Assembly: GCF_003576375.1 (NCBI RefSeq)
Contig: NZ_QWGE01000005.1
Location: 305,768 to 369,767 of the forward strand
Length of the DNA stretch: 64,000 nt
Direction of reading: 5' to 3'
DNA from: Pontibacter oryzae
Lineage (GTDB): Bacteria; Bacteroidota; Bacteroidia; Cytophagales; Hymenobacteraceae
This document shows positions 23,608 through 33,254 of this stretch, piece after piece (position 1 is the stretch's first letter; every line of letters begins with the position of its first letter). The notes under the pieces are model-generated. The model was not told the DNA's origin and ran no database searches. It worked only from the letters and a program-made list of their open reading frames with translations. A program made the translations under genes and the position numbers.

Positions 23608-26133
23608 ATGAAGAAGAATCTACTACTGATCCTGCTTGGCCTGAGTACCACGGCAGTATTGGCCCAATCGCCGCAAGCGGCACAACAAGAACAACAGGTT
23701 GTTATACCTGGCACTGCGGCCCCCAAAGGCAACGCCCGCATCAGCGGCACCGTGCTGGATGCAGCCACCAAACAGCCCATCGAGTTTGCCACAGTTGCAC
23801 TGGTTAGCCTGAGCACGGGCAAGCCCATCGACGGCACCATGGCCGACGACAAGGGCCGTTTTACCATTCAAAAAGTAGCTGCCGGCAAGTATAAACTCAA
23901 TGTTTCCTTCCTGGGTTACCAGCTGCAGGCCGTTGAGAACGTAAACGTTGCCTCCGATAACGATGAGGTAAGCATCGGGACGGTAATGCTAGCCACTGAT
24001 GCCAAAAAGCTAAGCGAAGTGGTTATTACTGGTGAGAAGCCGCTGGTGGAAGAGAAGATTGACCGCACCGTTTACAATGCCGAGAAAGATATTACCAACG
24101 CAGGTGGCAACGCCGCCGATGTGCTGCAGAAAGTACCATCTTTAAGTGTGGATACTGATGGCAACGTGCAGCTGCGCGGTAGCTCTAACGTGCGCGTGCT
24201 CATCAACAACAAACCTTCGTCCATCATGGCGAGTAGTGTGGCTGATGCATTAAAGCAAATTCCGGCGGATATCATCAAATCAGTGGAGGTGATCACCAGC
24301 CCATCGGCCAAGTATGATGCAGAGGGAACGGCCGGTATCATCAACATCATCACTAAAAAAGACAGTGGCCTGGAAGGCGTGAGTGGCTCTGTAGCCGTGA
24401 CCGCCGGTACACGCGCCAGCAACGGCAACGGTAGCCTGAACGTGCGCCGCGGCAAGCTGGGCATTAATGCCAGTGCCAGCACCGTGCAGTTTTACAACCA
24501 CGGCGACATGAGCAATGTTACACGCTTTTATGGGGCTGACTCCAAAACCCGCTCTCAGGTAGGAGATACCGACATCCGGGGTGGTTTCTACAACGGCTTA
24601 CTTGGGTTTGACTATGAGCTATCCCCTAAAAACAACATCTCGGGCAGCATACGCCGCAACGGCGGCGAGTTTAAGATGGAGAATGGCCAGAGCCAGACCT
24701 TTACTGAAAACGGCCAGCAGGTAGCCAACGAAACATTTAATACTAATATCGAGAACCGTAACCAGCGTGTGGGCACCGACCTGAACCTGGACTTTGTGCA
24801 TACCTTCGCGAAGCCTGGCCAGGAACTCGCCATCCTATCGCAGTACACCATGACGGACACGGACACGCGTAACAACCAGGACCGTTTTAACGAAGGAGAG
24901 GCTCCTTTTTACCTGCAGCGTAACCAGAACGATGGTGCCAATAACGAGTTTACAGTACAAGTTGATTACGTGCAGCCATTCGAAAACAAGACAAACCTGG
25001 AAGTTGGCGCTAAAACCATCCTGCGTGATGTAATGAGCGACGGTTGGTTCAAGGACGTTTTTGAGAATAAGGCAGAGCAGGAAGCACTTGCATTTGATTA
25101 TGCGCAGGATGTATACGCTGCTTACGCCACGTATGGCTTTGCACTTAAAAAGTTAAACCTGAAGCTGGGTGCCCGTTTTGAGCAGACCGAGATAGATGGC
25201 GACTACAAGCAAGTAGACGCAATGGGCACGCCCTCGAGATTATCTTTCTCTGATAGCTATAACAACCTGATTCCGAGTGTAGCGCTTTCTTATACCTTGA
25301 AGGAGAAGCACACGCTTAAAGCAAACTATACCCAGCGTATTCAGCGCCCTTCTTTGTTTTACCTAAATCCGTTCAGGCAGGAACAAGCGCCCGGAACCGT
25401 TGTGCTGGGTAACCCTAAGCTGGATCCAGAGCTAACGCACCTGGCAGAACTGGGCTACAGCACTTACTTCAAGACGTCGTCAATCAGCGCTAGCTTATAC
25501 ATGCGCCAGACCAACAACGCTATTGAAACAGTTAACGATAACTCTGAGCTGGAAAATAACATCACGATTATCACGTTTGACAACGTAGCCAAAAACAAGA
25601 CCTATGGCATGAGCCTTTACGGGTCGGTGAAGCCGGTTAACAAATGGACAGTAGGCGGATCGGCGAACGTATACTTCGTGGATCTGAAAAGCGACACACT
25701 TTCCAACAGCGGCTGGATGTATAACATCAACATGAACTCCTCTTATGATTTTGGCAAGGGTTTAAGCGCACAGTTTAACGGTGGTTTCAACTCACGCCGC
25801 ATTAACCTACTCGGCGAGTTCGCATCGTTCTCTTACCACAACCTGGCTATCAAGAAAGAGCTGTTTGAGGGCAAAGGCGGTATCAGCTTGGGCTTGGATA
25901 ACCCTTTCCGGAAGAGCATGAAGATGAAAAACGATGTGGAGGCCTATAATAAAAGTGGCGAGTTGCTATTTACGCAGCAAACCCGCATCAACAACTATAA
26001 CCGTGGCGTACGCGTGACCTTCGATTACCGCTTCGGTAAGATGGAGAAATCGAAGCCGCGCCGCAAACGCAGCATCCGCAACGACGACACCAAGCAGGGC
26101 GACGGCAACGGCGGCGCAGGCGGTATCCAATAA
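23608..26133 (+). CDS. TonB-dependent outer-membrane receptor
   Basis: 841 residues from the ATG at 23608; an upstream in-frame start at 23527 gives no signal peptide at its N-terminus. Signal peptide (MKKNLLLILLGLSTTAVLAQ), a carboxypeptidase-D regulatory-like domain (about 45-130), a TonB plug (about 145-250, NAADVLQKVPSLSVDTDGNV) and a large beta-barrel of the outer-membrane-beta-barrel type. The tail is basic then Gly-rich (KSKPRRKRSI). The substrate is unknown. It is divergent from the sulfite reductase leader, but no shared control is visible. Confidence 0.88.
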   Translation: MKKNLLLILLGLSTTAVLAQSPQAAQQEQQVVIPGTAAPKGNARISGTVLDAATKQPIEFATVALVSLSTGKPIDGTMADDKGRFTIQKVAAGKYKLNVSFLGYQLQAVENVNVASDNDEVSIGTVMLATDAKKLSEVVITGEKPLVEEKIDRTVYNAEKDITNAGGNAADVLQKVPSLSVDTDGNVQLRGSSNVRVLINNKPSSIMASSVADALKQIPADIIKSVEVITSPSAKYDAEGTAGIINIITKKDSGLEGVSGSVAVTAGTRASNGNGSLNVRRGKLGINASASTVQFYNHGDMSNVTRFYGADSKTRSQVGDTDIRGGFYNGLLGFDYELSPKNNISGSIRRNGGEFKMENGQSQTFTENGQQVANETFNTNIENRNQRVGTDLNLDFVHTFAKPGQELAILSQYTMTDTDTRNNQDRFNEGEAPFYLQRNQNDGANNEFTVQVDYVQPFENKTNLEVGAKTILRDVMSDGWFKDVFENKAEQEALAFDYAQDVYAAYATYGFALKKLNLKLGARFEQTEIDGDYKQVDAMGTPSRLSFSDSYNNLIPSVALSYTLKEKHTLKANYTQRIQRPSLFYLNPFRQEQAPGTVVLGNPKLDPELTHLAELGYSTYFKTSSISASLYMRQTNNAIETVNDNSELENNITIITFDNVAKNKTYGMSLYGSVKPVNKWTVGGSANVYFVDLKSDTLSNSGWMYNINMNSSYDFGKGLSAQFNGGFNSRRINLLGEFASFSYHNLAIKKELFEGKGGISLGLDNPFRKSMKMKNDVEAYNKSGELLFTQQTRINNYNRGVRVTFDYRFGKMEKSKPRRKRSIRNDDTKQGDGNGGAGGIQ

Positions 26134-26170
26134 CGCTACAACAACTACTACCTATACCTATCTACTACTT

Positions 26171-26205
26171 AAAAAGGCTCCGCTGTAATGGCGGAGCCTT
26201 TTTTT
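26171..26205 (+). terminator. Terminator of the TonB receptor gene
   Basis: AAAAAGGCTCCGC and GCGGAGCCTTTTT form a 13-bp stem with a 7-nt loop and a T-run, 37 nt after the stop. Confidence 0.9.
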
Positions 26206-26249
26206 AATGCGTTTTATGGCAGATTGCCTGGATTGCCTTAGCTTGCAGC

Positions 26250-26915
26250 ATGGCATTATCATTTAAGAGTGATACCCGGCGCAACTGGGCGATCCGTTAT
26301 ACTTTCTTTTTCCTGGGGCTGATATGCTTTGGTTTGGGCATTGCTTTCTCGGTGAAGGTTAAATACCTGGGCCTGCACCCCTGGGATGTGCTGAATGTGG
26401 CCCTGGCCGATAAATTTGGCTGGAGCATTGGCATCTGGAGCGTACTGGTTGGCCTGGCCCTAATCGTGATCTCCTTATTCATCAGCAGAAAGTACATTAA
26501 CATCGGCACCTTTTTAAACGCCCTGCTCATTGGCCCCATATTAGACTTTTTTCTTTGGTTGGATATACTTCCTGAGGCCAGCCATACCTGGGCCGATTAC
26601 CTTATACTTGCCGTAGCCATACTTATTATTGGTGTGGGCGGAGGCTTGTATGTGGCAGCAGGCATTGGCGCTGGTCCGCGCGATGGCTTCATGCTAACCG
26701 TATCGGATCGGACAGGTTTTTCAGTCAGTAAGGCTAGGATCTTAGTAGAGTGTGTGATACTAGGGATCGGTTATCTTCTCGGTGGGCCGATATTTATCGT
26801 CACCTTTCTCTATACTTTTATACTTAGCCCGGTATTCCAGCTATCACTTACCGTGTTTGCAAAGCTTCGGGATGCTTTAAGCCAGCCTAAACCTGAGAAA
26901 GCAGAAGCACATTAA
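26250..26915 (+). CDS. YczE/YyaS/YitT family membrane protein
   Basis: 221 residues with about five or six hydrophobic segments. Family-like motifs: FGLGIAFSVKVKYLGLHPWDVLNVAL near the N-terminus and AAGIGAGPRDGFMLTVSDRTGFSV in the middle. The function of the family is poorly defined. It has its own terminators on both sides and appears monocistronic. Confidence 0.85.
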   Translation: MALSFKSDTRRNWAIRYTFFFLGLICFGLGIAFSVKVKYLGLHPWDVLNVALADKFGWSIGIWSVLVGLALIVISLFISRKYINIGTFLNALLIGPILDFFLWLDILPEASHTWADYLILAVAILIIGVGGGLYVAAGIGAGPRDGFMLTVSDRTGFSVSKARILVECVILGIGYLLGGPIFIVTFLYTFILSPVFQLSLTVFAKLRDALSQPKPEKAEAH

Positions 26916-26917
26916 GC

Positions 26918-26947
26918 AAAAAAGGCAGCTGGGGAGCTGCCTTTTTT
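26918..26947. terminator. Bidirectional terminator
   Basis: A perfect 13-bp stem (26918-26930 with 26935-26947), a GGGG loop, and A-run/T-run ends. It separates two convergent genes. Confidence 0.9.
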
Positions 26948-26951
26948 GTGG

Positions 26952-27221
26952 TTACTTTAGCGTTTCATAGAGTTTCTTGGACTTTACGTGCAGCGAAAAC
27001 CAATCATAATTAGTGCGAAGCAGGGCAAAGTTCGTCCCTTCCACTACGCCGTTCACACCTTTCTTAGCCAGGGCATCGGCTAATACGTTGTCCTCAATCA
27101 CAAAAGAATCAACCACTAAGCCGCCATCAACAAATGAGCAAGCTAGGCCATTCTCTTTTGATTTGTACAAGAGCGTTTTGCTTTTCTTTAGTCCGTTCTC
27201 GATTCTTTCCAGTTCTTTCAT
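26952..27221 (-). CDS. Small protein of unknown function
   Basis: 89 residues from the ATG at 27221; a GTG at 27245 would add eight residues. It opens with a basic helix (MKELERIENGLKKSKTLLYKSKENG) and continues as mixed beta/alpha, ending HVKSKKLYETLK. No motif recognised. It is soluble and monocistronic, and the terminator at 26918 follows its stop. Confidence 0.6.
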   Translation of the reverse strand: MKELERIENGLKKSKTLLYKSKENGLACSFVDGGLVVDSFVIEDNVLADALAKKGVNGVVEGTNFALLRTNYDWFSLHVKSKKLYETLK

Positions 27222-27245
27222 ACTTTTTACGCTTATACAGTACAC

Positions 27246-27878
27246 ACATTCTAAAGAGCCTCATAGTTCAAAAGTCAATAAGAATAACACAAAAATTACG
27301 ATTTTATACGTGGGCAACCCACTTTTAAGGGTAAATGGTATCAGATCGTACTTGGCTATTTTCAGATAGCGTTTAAGCTATGAGACTTTTTACTTCAGAA
27401 GCTTGTAAAAATCACCTGTCACACATAAATGGCAGCAGGTTATATACTTAAGAACAATAAAAAAGGTTGATATATTTATATAATTATTTAAAGTTTAAAC
27501 AAAATTTAACCATTAATTATTCGTCAATCTCTTGAACTTAAGAGTAAGTTAACAACTACTCTATAGGATAATATCATGAAGTAGTAACGTGATGTAAATT
27601 CATCATCTAACACTGGCTCAAGTTGTAGCCTATGAAAAAAGCAATCTGGTAAGTTAGTGCAATTTCTGGAACTGCGATTTGGGCCAAACTTTCTTGCTTG
27701 CAAATCGTAAAAACCCAGAAGCAATAGTTATCTGGCTATATAGCGTTTTTTGATTTTAATAAACGGCTCTCTGGCTTTAAACGTAAACATCATTGTGCTG
27801 CAGGGGCTGCCCTACTTTGTAAGCCATTGCGCACAACCTCTGACCGGATTTTACCACTACCCTTAACCCTTTACAAAC
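27246..27878. other. AT-rich intergenic stretch before the ebo cluster
   Basis: 633 nt, clearly more AT-rich than its surroundings between about 27240 and 27780. A 66-codon minus-strand frame at 27524-27724 has no gene-like features. I see no strong promoter match; the ebo promoter should lie near 27780-27870. Confidence 0.5.
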
Positions 27879-28775
27879 GTGTATCAGGCAGACATTAACA
27901 CTACCCAAACATATTTACTGGAAATTCTGGAGCGTAGCACCACTACGGAAGGGCTTACTTGGCTCACCAATAAAATGGCTGAGGTAACCACAGCAGAGCA
28001 CAGTAACAGAGCACTTTACCTAGCCTTTAGCGCAGCACCAAGGTTTATTGGCAGAGACAGGCTCAGGCTAAACCAGCAGGAAAAGGAAATGGCCTCTATG
28101 CTGCGCCCAGGCTTTACTCCTGTGCATTGGAGTGCTGCCCAAACTGCCCGCACCCTGCTTATACTCTCGCTGCCGCATCAGGATGGAGAGGCGTTTTACA
28201 AAGCCATAGAGCAACTATTTAACACCGCAGATATGGGCGAGCTAGTGGCTTTATACGCCGCCATGCCTTTGCTGCCTCACCCAGAGCTGTTTCGAAAACG
28301 CGCTGCCGAAGGCTTCCGCACCAACATGGGCGACGTGTTTGAGGCCGTGGCCCTCGACAACCCCTACCCTGCCGACTATATGGAGGAAGACGCCTGGAAC
28401 AACATGGTACTGAAAACGCTCTTCGTGGGCAAGCCCGTGTACCGCATCTATGGCATCGAGAAGCGCAGAAATGCTAAGTTGGCCCGCATCCTCTCCGATT
28501 ACGCCCACGAGCGCTGGGCCGCAGGTAGGCCGGTGTCGCCGGAGCTTTGGCGACCAGTTGGCCCGTTTATCGACGAGGCCATACTTGAGGACATCAAAAA
28601 GCTGTTTGCGCAGCCCAACGAACTGGAGCAGGAAGCTGCCGCGCTTGCCTGTGCCCAAAGCAGCAGCCAGTCGGCCAAAGCCCTGCTGGATGCGCACCCG
28701 CAACTGAAAGCCCGCGTAGAGAACGGCGAAATTACCTGGAGCCTCATCGGCGACAAGGCCCTGGCGGCCAACTAA
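27879..28775 (+). CDS. eboA: EboA-like protein, first gene of the ebo cluster
   Basis: 298 residues from a GTG start. A helical, soluble protein with GLTWLTNKMAEV, WSAAQTARTLLIL and a C-terminal helical repeat region (AALACAQSSSQSAKALLDAH). By itself it is hard to recognise; the call rests on position as first of six genes in the order TatD-like, UbiA-like, dehydroquinate-synthase-like, TIM barrel, phosphodiesterase, which is the ebo order. EboA has no proven activity. 46 nt separate it from eboB. Confidence 0.78.
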   Translation: MYQADINTTQTYLLEILERSTTTEGLTWLTNKMAEVTTAEHSNRALYLAFSAAPRFIGRDRLRLNQQEKEMASMLRPGFTPVHWSAAQTARTLLILSLPHQDGEAFYKAIEQLFNTADMGELVALYAAMPLLPHPELFRKRAAEGFRTNMGDVFEAVALDNPYPADYMEEDAWNNMVLKTLFVGKPVYRIYGIEKRRNAKLARILSDYAHERWAAGRPVSPELWRPVGPFIDEAILEDIKKLFAQPNELEQEAAALACAQSSSQSAKALLDAHPQLKARVENGEITWSLIGDKALAAN

Positions 28776-28821
28776 TCAAAGTATTAACCTATTTACAGCA
28801 AAACCCTTTATACTATCTAGC

Positions 28822-29763
28822 ATGAATACGCACAACCTGATGCTGATTGATCCGCATATCCACATGACTTCCCGTACCACCGACGATTACGAGCGCATGC
28901 GCCAGGCAGGTATTGTGGCTATTATCGAACCTGCTTTCTGGCTCGGCCAGCCGCGCACCGAGGTTGGCTCCTTTAAAGATTACTTCAGCAGCCTGGTGGG
29001 TTGGGAGCGTTTCCGGGCAAGCCAGTTCGGCATCAAACATTACTGCACCATCGGCTTAAACTCCAAGGAAGCCAATAATGAGGCGCTTGCTGAACAAGTG
29101 ATGGAGCTGCTGCCCCTGTTTGTGTGCAAAGAAGGCGTGGTAGGCGTGGGAGAGATCGGTTATGACGACCAGACACCTGCAGAGGATCGCTATTTCAGGG
29201 CGCAGCTGGAGCTTGCCAAAGAGGTAAACCTGCCCGTGCAGGTGCACACCCCGCACCGCGATAAGAAGGCCGGCACCATCACAAGTATGGAAGTATGCCT
29301 GGAGCATGGCATCGCCCCTGACATGGTAGTGATAGACCACAACAACGAGGAAACCGTGAAAGACGTGCTTGATCGTGGGTTCTGGGCCGCATTTACTATT
29401 TATCCTAACTCAAAAATGGGTAACGAGCGCATGGTCGAGATCGTGAAGAAGTATGGCTCGGAGCGCATTATCGTGAACAGCTCTGCCGACTGGGGCGTAA
29501 GCGACCCGCTTTCGGTGCCAAAAACCGCTTCGCTGATGCTGGAGCGCGGTATAAGCATAGAAGACGTGCGCAAGACCTGCTACCAGAATGCTCTGGACTC
29601 TTTCGGTAAAAGCGGCCAGATGCACGAGTCCGACTGGCTGGAAGGTACGGATGTGGACCAGCGCGAGAAGTTCTCGGATAATTCGGTGCTGCGTGGCGGG
29701 CAAACGCCAGTTGTTGGCGCCGTGGGTACGTCCGGAGGTTTAGAATCGAACATCGTACGCTAA
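28822..29763 (+). CDS. eboB: EboB, TatD-like metal-dependent hydrolase
   Basis: 313 residues. Metal-site motifs of the TatD/amidohydrolase type: DPHIH (11-15), GVGEIGYDD, VQVHTPHRD and VNSSADWGVSDPL. TatD relatives are nucleases or phosphoesterases; the EboB substrate is unknown. Its stop is 2 nt before eboC. Annotating it as a plain TatD DNase would hide its cluster context. Confidence 0.85.
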   Translation: MNTHNLMLIDPHIHMTSRTTDDYERMRQAGIVAIIEPAFWLGQPRTEVGSFKDYFSSLVGWERFRASQFGIKHYCTIGLNSKEANNEALAEQVMELLPLFVCKEGVVGVGEIGYDDQTPAEDRYFRAQLELAKEVNLPVQVHTPHRDKKAGTITSMEVCLEHGIAPDMVVIDHNNEETVKDVLDRGFWAAFTIYPNSKMGNERMVEIVKKYGSERIIVNSSADWGVSDPLSVPKTASLMLERGISIEDVRKTCYQNALDSFGKSGQMHESDWLEGTDVDQREKFSDNSVLRGGQTPVVGAVGTSGGLESNIVR

Positions 29764-29765
29764 GC

Positions 29766-30674
29766 ATGACGAAACTAGGAGCATACCTTAGGCTGATGCG
29801 CCCGGCCAACATCATAACCGCCATCGCGGATATTATGCTGGGCTACGCGGCCTCGGGTGCCATTTTATCCCTACAGCTTTCGGGCAACGGCTTTGAGGCT
29901 GGTAATTTATACTTGCTGGGCTGGCTGGTGCTGGCCACCATTGGGCTGTACGGCGGCGGCGTGGTGTTTAACGATGTGTTCGATGCCGACCTGGACCGTG
30001 TGGAACGCCCCGAGCGGCCTATACCCAGCGGCAAAGCCAGCCTAACGGGTGCATCCATACTTGGCCTTAGCTTGCTGGCCGGTGGTATACTTGCCGCGTG
30101 GCAGGTTTCTATAGTAAGCGCTGCCATTGCCCTGGGTGTGGCCCTGCTCGCCCTGCTCTACGACTGGAAAGGCAAGCATCATACTTTGCTAGGCCCTGTA
30201 AACATGGGCGCCTGCCGTGGCGGCAACCTGCTGCTTGGCGTCAGCGCCATCCCGGCTGCCCTAGATAATATCTGGTTCATTGCGCTCATCCCCATTGTAT
30301 ACATTGCCGCCATCACCATGGTAAGCCGCGGTGAGGTGCATGGCGGCAATACGGCTGCCCTAAAAGGCGCTGTGCTGATGTATGGGTTAGTATTTGCCGG
30401 AATCATGGGGCTGGCTTTGCTGCCGCAGTTTAACCTGCTGTACAGCCTGCCGTTTCTGCTGCTTTTTGCCTGGCTTATCTTTCCGCCGCTTTTCAAGGCC
30501 ATGCCGGCAAAGGAACCAAAACTCATTATTAAAGCGGTAAAGGCAGGCATTCTGGCCCTGATCGTGATGAACGCAAGTATAGCCGCTGGCTTTGCCGGCT
30601 GGCAGTACGGCCTGCTGGTTTTACTGCTGCTGCCCGTGTCCATGTACATCGCTAAAAACTTCGCAGTCACCTGA
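29766..30674 (+). CDS. eboC: EboC, UbiA-family prenyltransferase-like membrane protein
   Basis: 302 residues with eight or nine hydrophobic segments. The first Asp-rich motif is NDVFDADLDRVERPERPIPSG; the second region reads YDWKGKHH followed by NMGACRGGNLLLG. UbiA enzymes move prenyl groups onto aromatic or polar acceptors at the inner face of the membrane. In ebo clusters this protein is thought to help build or move a lipid-linked carrier. Start chosen 2 nt after the eboB stop. Confidence 0.88.
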   Translation: MTKLGAYLRLMRPANIITAIADIMLGYAASGAILSLQLSGNGFEAGNLYLLGWLVLATIGLYGGGVVFNDVFDADLDRVERPERPIPSGKASLTGASILGLSLLAGGILAAWQVSIVSAAIALGVALLALLYDWKGKHHTLLGPVNMGACRGGNLLLGVSAIPAALDNIWFIALIPIVYIAAITMVSRGEVHGGNTAALKGAVLMYGLVFAGIMGLALLPQFNLLYSLPFLLLFAWLIFPPLFKAMPAKEPKLIIKAVKAGILALIVMNASIAAGFAGWQYGLLVLLLLPVSMYIAKNFAVT

Positions 30675-30722
30675 CGTCAATCACTCATTCAAACAATTAA
30701 TCACCATTAACTACCCCCGGAT

Positions 30723-31901
30723 ATGAAGACGATAGAACAGAATTTTGCAGTACCGTTTAGGTATGGGGTATACTTTACAGAGGACCTCTTCTCGGTTCAG
30801 AACACGCTTTTTACAGAAGTTCTCCAGAAAGATGGGGCCACCAAGCCGCGCAAGTTGCTCTTTGTAATCGATAGCGGTGTGGCCAACGCGCACCCTGAGT
30901 TGCCCGAGCAAATTCATGCTTTTGCCGCTACGCATGCCGACACCTTTGAACTGGCTGCCGATGTGCTGATACTACCGGGCGGCGAGGAAGTGAAAAACGA
31001 CCCCGAACACCTGCAGATGGTGCTTTCTGCCATAAACAAGTATGGCGTTTGCCGGCACTCGTATTTGGTTGCCATTGGCGGGGGCGCCGTGCTGGACCTG
31101 GCAGGTTTTGCCGCTGCCATCGCGCATCGTGGCATCCGTCACATCCGCATACCTACCACCGTGCTTTCTCAGAATGATTCCGGTGTGGGCGTTAAGAACA
31201 GCATGAACGCCTTTGGCAAGAAGAACTTCCTAGGCACTTTTGCGCCGCCTTTCGCCGTCATCAATGACAGCAACTTCCTGCTCACACTCGAAGACCGCGA
31301 CTGGCGCGCCGGCATCTCGGAGGCTGTAAAAGTTGCCCTGATCAAAGACATTTCCTTTTACCAAAGTATAAAAGAGGATGCCGCCAGGCTGGCCGCACGC
31401 GACATGGAGGCCATGCAGCGCCTGATATACCGCTGCGCAGAGCTGCACGTAGAGCATATCGGCGGGCTGGACCCATTCGAGCTTGGCTCCTCGCGCCCGC
31501 TGGATTTCGGGCACTGGTCGGCACACAAGCTGGAACAGCTCTCGCAGTACAGTTTGCGCCACGGCGAGGCCGTAGCCATCGGTATTGCCCTGGATGTGGT
31601 TTACTCCCGGTTAAGCGGCATGATAACGGAAGCGGAGCAGGATGATGTGCTGGCCCTGCTGCAGGAGCTGGGCTTTAGCCTGTATGCCCCGGAACTGGCC
31701 CAGCGCGAAGCCAACGGACAGCTTGCCGTGGTGCAGGGCCTGCGCGAGTTCCGCGAGCACCTGGGCGGCGAGCTAACCATCATGCTGCTGCGCCATCTTG
31801 GCCAGGGCGAGGAGGTTCACCATATAGATGAGGCACTTGTACAGGAGGCTATTAGCCTTTTGCAGAAAATGCACCAACCTCAGCCGCTAGCGCAAGTATA
31901 A
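30723..31901 (+). CDS. eboD: EboD, 3-dehydroquinate synthase-like sugar phosphate cyclase
   Basis: 392 residues of the DHQ-synthase fold: NAD-binding AIGGGAVLDLAGFAAA, PTTVLSQNDSGVGVKN and metal ligands in ISEAVKVALI, DFGHWSAHKLE and LRHGEAVAIG. Family members close a sugar phosphate ring. The replacement of housekeeping AroB signatures and the cluster context mark it as EboD rather than shikimate-pathway AroB. The 48-nt spacer before it holds a short copy of the CACTCATTCAAA repeat. Confidence 0.87.
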   Translation: MKTIEQNFAVPFRYGVYFTEDLFSVQNTLFTEVLQKDGATKPRKLLFVIDSGVANAHPELPEQIHAFAATHADTFELAADVLILPGGEEVKNDPEHLQMVLSAINKYGVCRHSYLVAIGGGAVLDLAGFAAAIAHRGIRHIRIPTTVLSQNDSGVGVKNSMNAFGKKNFLGTFAPPFAVINDSNFLLTLEDRDWRAGISEAVKVALIKDISFYQSIKEDAARLAARDMEAMQRLIYRCAELHVEHIGGLDPFELGSSRPLDFGHWSAHKLEQLSQYSLRHGEAVAIGIALDVVYSRLSGMITEAEQDDVLALLQELGFSLYAPELAQREANGQLAVVQGLREFREHLGGELTIMLLRHLGQGEEVHHIDEALVQEAISLLQKMHQPQPLAQV

Positions 31902-31967
31902 GCACAGACGGGGCCCTGGTTTCGTTTCAGAATACTGGGGCAGATTTTTTCACCAAAATTCATTGTA

Positions 31968-33254
31968 ATGTACCTGGACCAAGGCTACCACCTGTCGTAC
32001 TGTACCAACATACACCCCGGCGAAAGCTGGGCCGATACTTTCCAAAACCTAAAATCATACTTACCACCCCTGAAAAAGGAACTGTCGCCGGATAAGCCTT
32101 TTGGCATTGGCCTGCGGCTCTCTAACAAAGCCAGCGAGGAACTACTGGAAACTGGGCAGTTGCAAGCTTTTAAGCAGTGGCTGCAAGCGCAAGGGCTATA
32201 CGTTTTCACCATGAATGGCTTTCCCTACGGAGGCTTTCATCATCAGGAAGTAAAAGACAAGGTACACGAGCCCGACTGGACACACCAGGACCGTTTGAAC
32301 TATACCTTGCGGCTGGCCCAGATTCTGGCCCAGATACTACCCGAGGGTATAGAAGGCGGCATCTCTACCTCGCCCCTCTCCTATAAACCCTGGCTGCTTG
32401 GCGCAGAAGAGCAAAAGCGCAAATCTACCTACGCGCAAGCGGCCAAACACCTGGTGCAGTTGGTGGAAGAACTGATGACGCTGCAACAGGAAACAGGTAA
32501 GACCATCCACATAGACCTGGAACCGGAACCCGATGGCCTGCTAGAGAACTCTAACGAGGTGATTAACTTCTACCAGGAGTGGCTGTTGCCCGTTGCCTAC
32601 CAGCAGCTGGCTGATAACGACCGTCTCAATCTAAGCAAAGAGCAGGTACACGAGGCAGTTTATACACACCTGCAACTTTGCTACGATGTATGCCACTTTG
32701 CCCTGGCCTACGAAAAACCCTCCGAAGCATTCGCCAAACTGAAGCATGCAGGTATAAAAATCGGGAAGATACAGCTTAGCGCAGCCCTTAAAACGCAACT
32801 CCCCGAAGACGTGGAAACGCGTGGTGAGATTGCCGAAACCATGGCCACGTTCGCCGAATCCACATACCTGCACCAGGTAGTGGAGCGCGACGCAAACGGC
32901 ACATTAACCCAATATCCAGACCTAACCTTTGCCCTGCAGCACATCCGCAAGCCCAATGCCGTGGAATGGCGTACGCACTTCCATGTGCCCCTGTTTACCG
33001 ATGAGTACCACATGCTGCACTCCACCCAAGACGATGTAGCCGAGGTGCTGCGCCTGCTGCAGCAAAACAATGTTACAAAGCACCTGGAGATAGAAACCTA
33101 TACCTGGGATGTGCTGCCCGAAGACCTTAAAAAAGACCTTTCCGTATCCATCCGGCGTGAGCTGGAGTGGGTACTGGAGCATATCAACAAAACACACGAT
33201 GCAGAAAACAGTAGTTCTGGACATAGTCGGACTCACCCCCTCGCTGATAGGTAA
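31968..33254 (+). CDS. eboE: EboE, xylose-isomerase-like TIM-barrel protein
   Basis: 428 residues. The start MYLDQGYHLSYCTNIHPGESW is typical of this group; conserved acidic and His positions appear in HIDLEPEPDGLLEN, LCYDVCHFALAYE and FHVPLF. This is the fold of sugar isomerases and endonuclease IV. The catalytic role in ebo clusters is unknown. Its last 56 nt overlap eboF in another frame. Confidence 0.86.
   Translation: MYLDQGYHLSYCTNIHPGESWADTFQNLKSYLPPLKKELSPDKPFGIGLRLSNKASEELLETGQLQAFKQWLQAQGLYVFTMNGFPYGGFHHQEVKDKVHEPDWTHQDRLNYTLRLAQILAQILPEGIEGGISTSPLSYKPWLLGAEEQKRKSTYAQAAKHLVQLVEELMTLQQETGKTIHIDLEPEPDGLLENSNEVINFYQEWLLPVAYQQLADNDRLNLSKEQVHEAVYTHLQLCYDVCHFALAYEKPSEAFAKLKHAGIKIGKIQLSAALKTQLPEDVETRGEIAETMATFAESTYLHQVVERDANGTLTQYPDLTFALQHIRKPNAVEWRTHFHVPLFTDEYHMLHSTQDDVAEVLRLLQQNNVTKHLEIETYTWDVLPEDLKKDLSVSIRRELEWVLEHINKTHDAENSSSGHSRTHPLADR

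Noticed and set aside
27524..27724. 66-codon minus-strand frame in the AT-rich gap
   Set aside because: No homology-like pattern, no promoter, and AT-rich sequence.
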